Below are positions 1 to 6,638 of a DNA stretch of 12,444 bases, piece by piece. The number at the start of each line of letters is the position of its first letter. Position 1 is the stretch's first letter. The position numbers and the translations under genes were made by a program. Origin of the DNA: Sergeia podlipaevii (lineage: Eukaryota; Euglenozoa; Kinetoplastea; Trypanosomatida; Trypanosomatidae); assembly GCA_030849805.1 (NCBI GenBank), contig JASANZ010001731.1, forward strand, positions 1 to 12,444, given 5' to 3'. The notes under the pieces are model-generated. The model saw only the letters and a list, made by a program, of their open reading frames with translations. It ran no database searches and was not told where the DNA came from.

Positions 1-719
1 AGCGACTCGGGCAGCGGGATCGCGTCGTAGAACGCCTCAAAGTCCACCTGCAGCATGTACTTGCAGTAGCGCAGGGACTGGCGGCGCTGCAGCCACTCGG
101 GGTACGACACGCGCGGCACCTCGTGCTTCGGGATCACGTTGTGCAGGTGCGGGTCGCTGATCAGCCGGCGCCGGCCCTTCAGCTCGGGCACAGCAAACAG
201 ATTGACGCCGTACACGTTGTTCGGCAGCCGCGGACCGCGCACCTCGCGTGAGTTGCACGCCTCAAACTTGCCCATCTCCACGGCGTGCGCAATGTCGGCG
301 GCGCTCAGGCTCGTGGCCTTGATGGTGCGGGACAGGTGCTTGTGCTGGAACATGGCGGGGTCCATGTAGCGCAGCGCGGCGTGCAGGAAGTCCTTGGTCG
401 AACTCCGGGAGGTGTGCAGGGAGAGCACGGCGTCGATGTTGAGGGGGGTCGTCACCTTCAGATGCAGTGGCCAGCTGCTGTGGTGGGGCAGCACAACAAT
501 GTCCGCCTCGGCCACGCCATTCAGCCGCTGCATCTCAACATACAGGTCCTCGTTCCTCACGCCAAGCTCCGACGCGTTGGGAGCCTTGTGGCCTAGCCTC
601 TCGGCTGTCGGGGGGTCACGGGGTCGGCGCCGTCCAGCGCGATCGCGTCCGCTGCCGAGCCCGCGGCCGGTGGGAGGCCAAAGCCGAGGTAGCGCTCCAG
701 CGTCTGCAGGCGCCTGTGA
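1..719 (-). CDS. VIPER-like reverse transcriptase, N-terminal part (runs off the left edge)
   Basis: A minus-strand frame is open from 719, just after an in-frame TAG at 720-722, to the window edge: about 239 codons. It overlaps the recombinase gene by some 125 bases in another frame. The first in-frame ATG is at 531-533, so translation may begin there or by a frameshift from the recombinase. Visible reverse transcriptase features are a finger region with RRRLISDPHLHNVIPKHEVP (about 133-192) and motif A, VDFEAFYDAIPL, whose catalytic Asp is at 42-44. The YxDD motif and RNase H would lie beyond the edge. The product would copy the element's RNA into DNA. No stop or frameshift is seen in the visible part, so it may be intact. 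The family call rests on motif A, the neighbouring recombinase and gene order. Confidence 0.78.
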
Positions 720-1570
720 CTAGCTAGCCGCATCAGCGTTGCCGAGGACGTGCCGCCATTCGCCAACATGCGCAGCGCACCCTTCCGGACCGATGGCAGG
801 GCGGACCCCGGCTCCTGTTCCCGCAGCGCACTCCGGATCATCGTGCACAGGTCCGCGCTCTGCCGGAACACCGCCTGCTTGCTCCGCCGCTGGGTCAGCA
901 GCTTCGCAAGGGACGACGCATCCGTGCGTGACAGGCTCGAGCTGGCGTTGTAAGGTCCGCCGAGCTTGGCACCCTTGCCGCGACGCATCTTCACCACAAG
1001 CGGGTAGCGAGCCTGCGCGTTGGGCTTGTCCGCCAACCGGATGTCCCGCCTCTGCAGCGTGGTCACATCCGACGCACGCGCCGCAAGCACCCACATCAGC
1101 TGCAGCATCAGGGACGCCTCCGGGGAATTGCGCTCCAGCTCAGCACGCGCGTGCTCCACGTCCACCTCCAGCATCAGCTTCGTCGCGGCCACCCACTCTG
1201 GGCACTGACGTAGGTTCACGCCCTCCGTCTGGTTCGTGTACAGTGTAAGGTCGCGCAGGGCACCAGCCATCGCCGACAGACGCTTCGCGATGGTGGACCA
1301 CTTCCAGTGCCGGGCCAGCGACTGGCACCTCACTAGCTCCACCACGGCCTGCGGTAGGTCGAAAGACAGAAGCTCCTCCGGCATCGCGCGCAGGTCCCGC
1401 AGGCACGCAATGTGCAGCCCTCGCATCGCTGGCGTGATACCGTTCCACGCAAGCTGGCTCACGTGTGGCGGCCTCCCTGTGTGGATGAACCACGCTCTTG
1501 GGCAGCCGGCGAAGCCGAAACTCCGTCTGCCCTCCAGGTTTAACGTCGGGATGGCACTGTTCTCAAGAAC
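1..1570 (-). mobile_element. VIPER/DIRS-like tyrosine-recombinase retroelement, copy 1 (partial)
   Basis: A GC-rich block on the minus strand carries a tyrosine recombinase (593-1576) followed by an overlapping reverse transcriptase (719 to the left edge). This is the order known for VIPER elements of trypanosomes, which belong to the DIRS-like class and use a recombinase instead of a DDE integrase. The 3' part (rest of the reverse transcriptase, RNase H, terminal repeat) lies outside the window. On the right, close nucleotide identity with copy 2 (8965-10447) stops near 1570, where the sequence changes to a decayed, AT-richer relative of the ORF1 region. The 5' part of this copy is therefore missing or replaced. 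I cannot identify the termini. Confidence 0.8.
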
Positions 1571-1576
1571 GCTACA
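593..1576 (-). CDS. VIPER-like tyrosine recombinase
   Basis: The product should carry out strand cutting and rejoining through a 3'-phosphotyrosine link when element DNA integrates. The frame is open from 1576 (in-frame TGA at 1577-1579) to the TAG at 593-595. Numbered from the GTG at 1462, the C-terminal catalytic domain shows Arg I in LAARASDV (R129), box II Arg in LPSVRK (R226), the conserved His in LMRLASH (H249) and the Tyr nucleophile in LERYLGFG (Y258). The box II to Tyr spacing fits the R..H..Y pattern of the superfamily, and KMRRGKGAK (about 158-166) may hold the catalytic Lys. There is no ATG before 1424-1426, which would cut off only the poorly conserved front. The homologous frame in copy 2 continues upstream without a break, so the natural protein probably began further right as an ORF1-recombinase fusion or by recoding. 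The catalytic part looks complete. Confidence 0.82.
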   Translation of the reverse strand, partial: CSVLENSAIPTLNLEGRRSFGFAGCPRAWFIHTGRPPHVSQLAWNGITPAMRGLHIACLRDLRAMPEELLSFDLPQAVVELVRCQSLARHWKWSTIAKRLSAMAGALRDLTLYTNQTEGVNLRQCPEWVAATKLMLEVDVEHARAELERNSPEASLMLQLMWVLAARASDVTTLQRRDIRLADKPNAQARYPLVVKMRRGKGAKLGGPYNASSSLSRTDASSLAKLLTQRRSKQAVFRQSADLCTMIRSALREQEPGSALPSVRKGALRMLANGGTSSATLMRLASHRRLQTLERYLGFGLPPAAGSAADAIALDGADPVTPRQPRG

Positions 1577-1900
1577 TCAGTTGTCACTATCGCTCTTCTC
1601 AGTCTTACCGTATCGTAGGGCTCTTTTCCTTCTTGAAGTGTAGTGTCACAATCTTCCTAGGGTATATCACTCCTGCGGCTGGAATATGCGTGCTATAGCA
1701 TGCTTGCGTATGGAAGTAGTGCCCACTTGTACTGTCAGTACTACACAGCTTGCCTTTGGAAGCGTGAACCAAGCAGGAAGTGCCAGTGCTGAGGAAACGT
1801 GAGGGACAGCTTTGATACCAGATGAGGGAACAATATTGCTGAGATCAGTTTTGCAACTATTGTAACAGAGAAGAAGATTGTTATTGTCCCTCTCACTATT
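1571..1900 (-). pseudogene. Decayed VIPER ORF1-like segment
   Basis: Read on the minus strand, this stretch resembles the ORF1-like segment of copy 2. About 1790-1750 encodes LTFPQHWHFLLGSRF, and about 1695-1610 encodes a match to the copy 2 peptide PAAWVLYPEKPVALNF. The reading frame is broken. Compared with the paralogous stretch near 10530 there is one extra C near 1762, which shifts the frame into early stops, and further stops precede 1577. The sequence is AT-richer than the recombinase region, and its nucleotide divergence from the copy 2 ORF1 segment is far greater than that between the two recombinase regions. It is therefore an older relic joined to a younger element near 1570. The ORF1 function is unknown; a gag-like role is only presumed from its place in the element. 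Confidence 0.55.
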
Positions 1901-2070
1901 CTTTGGTGTGGTGTACCACAATGTCTACTGAATGACAGCTGATTTAGCAGTACTCCAAGCGCAATGACTGCAGAGGCTATGAACCTGCCTCAAAGAGATG
2001 ATCCTTTCATATATTGAGAGAAGTGAACCTTCACTGAGAGCTATGATTCTATAGACCTGTGGTGACGAAA

Positions 2071-2250
2071 ATGCAACTCACGCTTCCCAATGACATCCTG
2101 GTGTTCAGTGAAGTTACTTACCTGATGCTTTGCAACGAGAGAGACGTCCTTCTTCATTCAACTATGATATATTCTGAGAATGCGCTACAGAAGCTGAATA
2201 GAGCAATTTGTGAGGAAGGCTGTGAGCACAGTAAAAGTAAACCATTTTGA
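2071..2250 (+). other. Small ORF (59 codons) in R1, probably non-coding
   Basis: An ATG frame on the plus strand, opposite to the recognised genes, matches a frame of equal length at 10843-11022. Most differences between the two copies change the amino acid, so there is no sign of selection for a protein. There are no recognisable motifs. It may be a relic of a former gene or a chance frame preserved because the two copies differ there almost only by substitutions. Confidence 0.2.
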
Positions 2251-2317
2251 TAGCTGCAGCGGTAGCAAGTGCTCCTGTTGAGTGTTGCTTCAGTTGAACC
2301 GTGCGCAGGAAGGCTCC

Positions 2318-2566
2318 ATGAAAGCGCTTGCCACGTCATTCCTTCTGTCTGCTGCTTTCCTCAGTGGCACAGCAGCGTTGAAGACTCCACTAGTGAATGC
2401 GCAATCCTTAGCGGTACACGCAGTTCGAGGATATAGTGGCCACCGCAGCTCTACCAGCCTGCATGAGTGTGACTGTTATAAAGCAACTAAGAAGCAATGC
2501 TACGCTAATCTTGCCTTTGAGTGTGCCTGCTCACAATCACCTTGGGATTCTTCATCAGCTTCATAA
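2318..2566 (+). pseudogene. Small signal-peptide ORF, possible fragment of a secreted or surface protein
   Basis: This 82-codon plus-strand frame begins with a convincing secretory signal: MKALATSFLLSAAFLSGTAA has a basic start, a hydrophobic core and small residues at a likely cleavage point near residues 20-22. The rest is short and has cysteines in ECDCYK, QCYA and FECACS. The frame ends in TAA directly before the G/C hairpin at 2567. A frame of the same length occurs at 11090-11338. Between the two copies, most base changes alter the amino acid (including loss of two Cys in the second copy), and only a few are silent. That pattern argues against present selection. It could be the N-terminal relic of a trypanosome surface protein such as a VSG-like molecule, but I recognise no family and its strand is opposite to the neighbouring genes. 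Confidence 0.4.
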
Positions 2567-2588
2567 TTGGGGGGCTGACGCCCCCCAA
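2567..2588. repeat. Perfect 9-bp G/C inverted repeat (hairpin), left copy
   Basis: TTGGGGGGC and GCCCCCCAA flank the loop TGAC, starting directly after the TAA of the signal-peptide ORF. A further run of Cs follows. The same element is conserved base for base at 11339-11360. Its role is unknown. Confidence 0.85.
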
Positions 2589-2739
2589 GCCCCCCTCAGA
2601 AAGGGAAGATCGCTGTGCTGATAGAAAGGTGGTGGAGCTGTGCTTTGAGAGAAGTAGCAACGGACCTGCCAGGTTGCTCATGAAGCGGAGAGGGAAGCAA
2701 AGCCTGACAGAGGAGCAGATTATATTTTGTAAGAGAGAG

Positions 2740-3266
2740 TGAGGTGCAATGGCAATTACTACACAGAGATTGGTTAGTATTCTTCATTTCGTTTACTGAT
2801 TTTCGTTCTTGACCCTCTTTATGTTTCGTTCATTGTTACTGTTCATGGTTCTCTTAATAGTATGTTTTTACCTGTTCCTCTCAATATTTTTCTCTTTGTA
2901 TATTAGATTTCTATTCCGCGTTCATAACTCATTGCTTTCTCCGCCATCTTTTCCATAATACCTTCATTTTTTTTTTCATTTACTTACATGGCATACCTTT
3001 TCTGATAGATTTTTAATTCTACTGCGCAGATAAAGCTCCGCTTTCTCTGCTGTTCGTGTCTCATCGTATAGCTCAGTGATAAGTGAATCCTTATGATCAG
3101 GGCAAGTCCCAAACCCCCCATTTAATTTTTTATTGCTGGAAAGTGCGATAACGAGAAAAGCTGCTTGCCAACTCTAAACTTCCACGATAGATGGCTACTG
3201 CGCGACAGATATTGGTGTGGTGAGACTACAACGTGTGCTAAAGTATGTTCTACTTCTCAAGGTAAC
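2740..3266. other. T-rich non-coding part of R1
   Basis: This part is pyrimidine-rich on the plus strand with several T runs (for example near 2967-2978). It has no gene I can support. The matching stretch in the right copy is about 11520-12030. T-rich stretches like this can precede trans-splice acceptors, but no gene downstream on the plus strand is convincing. Confidence 0.5.
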
Positions 3267-3476
3267 ATGAGAGAGCCGTTGGTAAAAGCGTTTGATATGA
3301 TGACAAAAAAGAAAAACAGAAAGGGAGGCATAAAGAAGGAGGCTAGAAAAATGTCTGAAAAGGAGCAAGCAGAGCCACAGAAAGAATACTCAGCACAATA
3401 TGTCCATCAACTCGTAGCAGAAGCTGACATGCGCTCCCTATGTGCAAAGCAAAAAATTAGGAATATTCATTTTTGA
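3267..3476 (+). other. Lysine-rich small ORF (69 codons), doubtful
   Basis: An ATG frame at the end of R1 encodes a very hydrophilic, Lys/Glu-rich peptide (for example KKKNRKGG) with no recognised domain. The homologous stretch near 12030-12230 has frame breaks, so it is not conserved as a protein. It is probably a chance frame in A-rich DNA. Confidence 0.15.
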
Positions 3477-3486
3477 ATTCAGACTA

Positions 3487-3532
3487 TTTGGAGGGAAAAC
3501 CACCAAGTGATCAAAAAACCTCCTCACGTCAA
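3487..3532. repeat. Motif M, copy 1 (left edge of LRR module 1)
   Basis: A 41-47 bp motif with the core CCACCAAGTGATCAAAA, preceded by TTTGGAGG and followed by CTCCTCAC and GTCAA, is present here and at 6149, 8170 and 12240. Here it marks the end of R1 and the start of LRR module 1. Confidence 0.75.
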
Positions 3533-4133
3533 GAACAAACAAGCAGTCGCCAAAATGAAAAGGAGAAAAGAAACTATTATCCCCCAAATACGTGAGAGTA
3601 AAAAAAGATGTGATTTACGTGAAACAAAAACAAGAACGACAAAATAAAAAGAAATAAAAAGCAAAGGGCGTACCAAATTCATTTACTTATATAAACTTTT
3701 CACATAATACAATAAATTAAACATAAAGAAAATCATCAGAAGTCTCTTGGAACTCTTGGAGCACGTACCAACATGCACTTTAAATCGCCACTATGTAGTA
3801 AAAACGCACGATATACAAAAACACTATAGTAGTATCTGCACTCTGGCCTTCTCACCAACAATATAAAAAATCCACAGATAACAATAAAACAATGACATAT
3901 AGAAATCTGATTAAACAAGGCAGTGAATGAGAGATAATTGAAAGCACAACAAACAGAACTTGTGCCATCAAAATAAAATACGAATGCAGAAGAGTAAAAT
4001 AACAGGAATGTGGCGCATTGACGCAAGATTCCCCAACACTAAAAGTAAATGTCAATGAAATAGAAATTAGCGCCACTACTTGTGCATAGTAATCTTGGAT
4101 TCGCTCTGCAGTTATTAATCTAATTCCCACCAG
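3533..4133. other. A-rich intergenic or 3' flank of LRR gene 1
   Basis: About 600 A-rich bases lie downstream (left) of LRR gene 1 on its coding strand. They probably hold its 3' untranslated region and polyadenylation area. The minus-strand open frames here have no ATG-led similarity to anything recognisable and are rich in Phe, Leu and Ser, as expected from T-rich DNA. I see no gene. Confidence 0.6.
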
Positions 4134-5906
4134 CTAATCACAATCCACCTTGTACCGTGTTCTAGCATGCAGATCACAGACGGTATCCCCGTCCCAATCT
4201 CTGATTAACACCTTCTTGAGAGAGGGACAGGTATCAAGGGGAGCCACGTTACGAACATCTGTGCGACGTAGATCCACCTCCTTCAAAGCACGTGCCCCAG
4301 AAAAGCCTTCAATATCTTTAAGTTTCTCACACTCCTTGAGGTCAACTATCTGTAGCTTCGGACATTGAGAAAGCAAGCCAATGGTGCGCACACCACTACT
4401 CCCAGCTTGCAAGTACTTGAGGCATGGAAGACCTGCAAGGCAGCTTATATCCTCAACCTTCTTGCACGATGAGATAATTAAATCTTCAAGAGCCCTGCAC
4501 TGCTTTAACGGAGTCAAATTGGTCACTGAAGTATACGAAAAATCAAGCATTCGTAGCGAAGTAAGATCTGACACACCAGTCAAGTTATCCAGTAAAAAGC
4601 ACCTGTGAAGAGCCAGTGACTGAGGAGCTATGCACCCAGCCAGGGGCTTAACATCCTTCACTGGAGCATACGACAGATCAAGCGTCCGTAGCGAGGTAAG
4701 ACTCGACATACCAGTCAAGTCATGAAGATGAAGGCATCCGGAAGCAGTCAGTGACTCGAGAGCTGTGCACCCAGCCAGGGGCTTAACATCCTTCACTGCA
4801 GAATACGACAGATCAAGCGTCCGTAGCGAGGTAAGACCCGACATACCAGTCAAGTCATGAAGATGACGACATCTGGAAGCAGTCAGTGACTCGAGAGCTG
4901 TGCACCCAGCCAGGGGCTTAACATCCTTCACTGCAGTATGCGACAGATCAAGCGTCCGTAGCGAGGTAAGACTCGACATACCAGTCAAGTCATGAAGATG
5001 ACGGCATCCGGAAGCAGTCAGTGACTCGAGAGCTGTGCACCCAGCCAGGGGCTTAACATCCTTCACTGCAGAATACGACAGATCAAGCGTCCGTAGCGAG
5101 GTAAGAACCGACATACCAGTCAAGTCATGAAGATGAAGGCATCCGGAAGCAGTCAGTGACTCGAGAGCTGTGCACCCAGCCAGGGGCTTAACATCCTTCA
5201 CTGCAGTATGCGACAGATCAAGCGTCCGTAGCGATGTAAGACCCGACATACCAGTCAAGTCATAAAGCTGATCGCATGCGGAAGCAGTCAGTGACTCGAG
5301 AGCTGTGCACCCAGCCAGGGGCTTAACATCCTTCACTGGAGCATACGACAGATCAAGCGTCCGTAGCGAGGTAAGACGCGACAGACCAGTCAAGTCATCA
5401 GCACAATCCCAGAACTGAACATTCAAGTGCTGGAGATTGGTGCATCGGGTCAAAGGTGTATAATCTGTAATATCTGTTTGTGATAAATTCACGACCACTA
5501 GTTTTGGAAGTATGGGCAGCAATGGTCTCATGTCATCGATGTTGCATCCCGAAACATCGAGGCCTTCAATGTTGGGACATTCGTTGATCCACTCGAAAGT
5601 ATCGCAATTGCCTATTACTTTTAAATGTACAGGTACGTCATCCTCAGCTAAAAGCCATCTAATTTTCTCCATAGCAGCTTCTGTTGCTTCCACGAACCTC
5701 ACAAGACCCCCCTCCCTCATGCCTGCACCAACTTCTTCATGTGGAACCAGACGTACTTTGGCGCCTGAGATTATGTACCCGTCCTTGTGAGCTTCTCTCG
5801 CAAATCGCGCTTGTTGAGGGCACATAGAAAACGACAATGGGACAACCGCAAAATCCTCTTCTCTGCTTCTCTTTGCATGAGCAGCAATATGAAAAGTAGA
5901 TAACAT
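4134..5906 (-). CDS. Leucine-rich-repeat protein 1 (590 aa)
   Basis: The protein is probably a scaffold for protein binding, as LRR proteins generally are; its partner and location cannot be read from sequence. There is no signal peptide or membrane segment. Residues 1-70 are unique. Residues 73-116 (EATEAAMEK ... VPVHLKVIG ... WINECPNIEGL) match LRR protein 2 at the same residue numbers, which supports this ATG. Single LRRs fill 117-171. Nine 45-residue units follow from 172 to 576, each holding two LRRs of about 22-23 residues (pattern LTSLRTLDLS...VKDVKPLAGC, then TALESLTAS.C). Units 1-6 (172-441) are almost identical; units 7-9 are diverged and match the end of LRR protein 2 (SGVRTIG..). 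Trypanosomes have LRR families, including LRRP/ESAG8-related proteins, but no RING domain is present here. A putative splice acceptor lies 36 bases upstream. The frame is intact. Confidence 0.88.
   Translation of the reverse strand: MLSTFHIAAHAKRSREEDFAVVPLSFSMCPQQARFAREAHKDGYIISGAKVRLVPHEEVGAGMREGGLVRFVEATEAAMEKIRWLLAEDDVPVHLKVIGNCDTFEWINECPNIEGLDVSGCNIDDMRPLLPILPKLVVVNLSQTDITDYTPLTRCTNLQHLNVQFWDCADDLTGLSRLTSLRTLDLSYAPVKDVKPLAGCTALESLTASACDQLYDLTGMSGLTSLRTLDLSHTAVKDVKPLAGCTALESLTASGCLHLHDLTGMSVLTSLRTLDLSYSAVKDVKPLAGCTALESLTASGCRHLHDLTGMSSLTSLRTLDLSHTAVKDVKPLAGCTALESLTASRCRHLHDLTGMSGLTSLRTLDLSYSAVKDVKPLAGCTALESLTASGCLHLHDLTGMSSLTSLRTLDLSYAPVKDVKPLAGCIAPQSLALHRCFLLDNLTGVSDLTSLRMLDFSYTSVTNLTPLKQCRALEDLIISSCKKVEDISCLAGLPCLKYLQAGSSGVRTIGLLSQCPKLQIVDLKECEKLKDIEGFSGARALKEVDLRRTDVRNVAPLDTCPSLKKVLIRDWDGDTVCDLHARTRYKVDCD
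4584..5393 (-). repeat. 135-bp tandem repeat array coding for double LRR units
   Basis: Six consecutive 135-bp units lie inside LRR gene 1. A marker such as agcgtccgta recurs at 4681, 4816, 4951, 5086, 5221 and 5356, always 135 apart, with a diverged seventh (agcattcgta) at 4546. Differences are concentrated in a few codons. The three residues after LDLS read, from the N-terminus, YAP, HTA, YSA, HTA, YSA, YAP. The alternation suggests that a two-unit block was duplicated. Confidence 0.93.
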
Positions 5907-5941
5907 CTGAGTACTGTGAAAGGTTAGTCGTAATAAACAAC

Positions 5942-5943
5942 CT
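5942..5943 (-). promoter_or_regulatory. Putative spliced-leader acceptor of LRR gene 1
   Basis: On the minus strand, T- and C-rich stretches (about 5995-5944) end in TTTGTTTAG. The AG lies 36 bases before the ATG at 5906, which fits a trypanosome trans-splice site. The same AG is conserved upstream of LRR gene 2 (7959-7960). Another AG at 5914-5915 is possible. Confidence 0.5.
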
Positions 5944-6148
5944 AAACAAAATCGAAGAGGTCAAAAATAGCAAAAGCAATGCAGCAGATGAGAAAAAATA
6001 TACACTAAATAACAAAATATGTGGAAGCCCAAAGCGCATAAAGGCATGCCATATATACGATGCCCATAAAACTCACGGCACGCCAGTACATGCTGTTAGT
6101 AAATGAAAACCAAAAATGAGGAATAATATCTTCCTCTGTGCTCAAAAT
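5942..6148 (-). repeat. Block U, 5' flank of LRR gene 1
   Basis: This is homologous to 7959-8169, the 5' flank of LRR gene 2, in the same position and orientation. Long stretches are nearly identical (for example gcccaaagcgcataaaggca). It probably holds the pyrimidine tract and intergenic region of the LRR genes. An open minus-strand frame runs through it in both copies, but the differences mostly change amino acids, so it is not likely to be coding. Confidence 0.8.
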
Positions 6149-6200
6149 GGTTGGAGGAAAAACCACCACGTGATCAAAAAATACCTCTTTATATGGGTCA
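6149..6200. repeat. Motif M, copy 2 (between LRR modules 1 and 2)
   Basis: It carries GGTTGGAGGAAAAACCACCA followed by cgtgatcaaaaaatacctc and, a little further on, GTCAA. It is slightly more diverged than the other copies. It follows block U, as copy 3 does. Confidence 0.7.
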
Positions 6201-6638
6201 AAAATAACAATAATAGTAATAATAAAATAATTATAATAATTATTATTATAGATATGCTGCAACACAGAAAACATTGGTTGCGAGATCTGGCGGATATAGA
6301 ATAATATTTTTTTTAAAAAAGACAATAGGCGACAGTGGAAAAAAAAAAAAAAGATCTGGAAAGGCCTCAGTTTAAAGCGAGGAAAATAATGTAATATATT
6401 TGAAAGTGTCCAAAGTCGCAAAACAAATATATATGAGAGCATTTGTTGCATTTTCTAATGAATTGATGTAACATGAAAAACGCAACTTGAACAATGGGAA
6501 ATCTATGAGCGAGCCTTTTAGAATGGGTGAGGGGATCTTCATATATACAAAAAAAAAAACAATAATAATAATAATAATAGAATAAGAATGAAAAAAAATC
6601 AAGATATACATATAGTGACCAAAACTATGTCTCCTTTG
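6201..6638. other. Intergenic region with simple repeats, 3' flank of LRR gene 2
   Basis: This very A/T-rich stretch contains AAT-type repeats (about 6203-6250 and 6560-6580), an A run at 6339-6352 and another near 6549-6559. It probably holds the 3' untranslated region of LRR gene 2. No gene is seen. Confidence 0.65.

Larger units (their letters stand above)
1680..3532. repeat. Long direct repeat R1, left copy
   Basis: This stretch matches 10452-12280 in the same orientation almost throughout, by eye at roughly 80-90% with small indels. Shared landmarks include ggaatatgcgtgctata at the left end, the signal-peptide ORF, the G/C hairpin, the T-rich stretch and motif M at the right end. R1 lies immediately 5' (right) of a VIPER-like copy in both places, so element and flank were probably duplicated together. 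Similarity declines in the last 300 bases. Confidence 0.9.

Noticed and set aside
739..1248. Long plus-strand open frame opposite the recombinase
   Set aside because: The minus-strand frame has clear recombinase motifs. The plus-strand product is a low-complexity Ala/Pro/Ser-rich sequence, typical of antisense to GC-rich coding DNA.
2567..2588. G/C hairpin as an intrinsic transcription terminator
   Set aside because: There is no T run after it, and kinetoplastid genes for proteins do not use bacterial-type terminators.
3069..3090. tRNA-like boxes (tagctcagtg and gtgaatcc)
   Set aside because: The A-box-like and B-box-like strings are only a few bases apart, and no cloverleaf with an anticodon arm can be drawn between them. 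The right R1 copy changes the second box.
4584..5393. CRISPR-like array
   Set aside because: The 135-bp units are contiguous, carry no unique spacers and are in frame as LRR coding sequence.
4134..5906. Assignment of the LRR proteins to ESAG8
   Set aside because: LRR content alone is not enough. I see no RING-type Cys/His zinc pattern at the N-terminus and no other expression-site-associated genes nearby.
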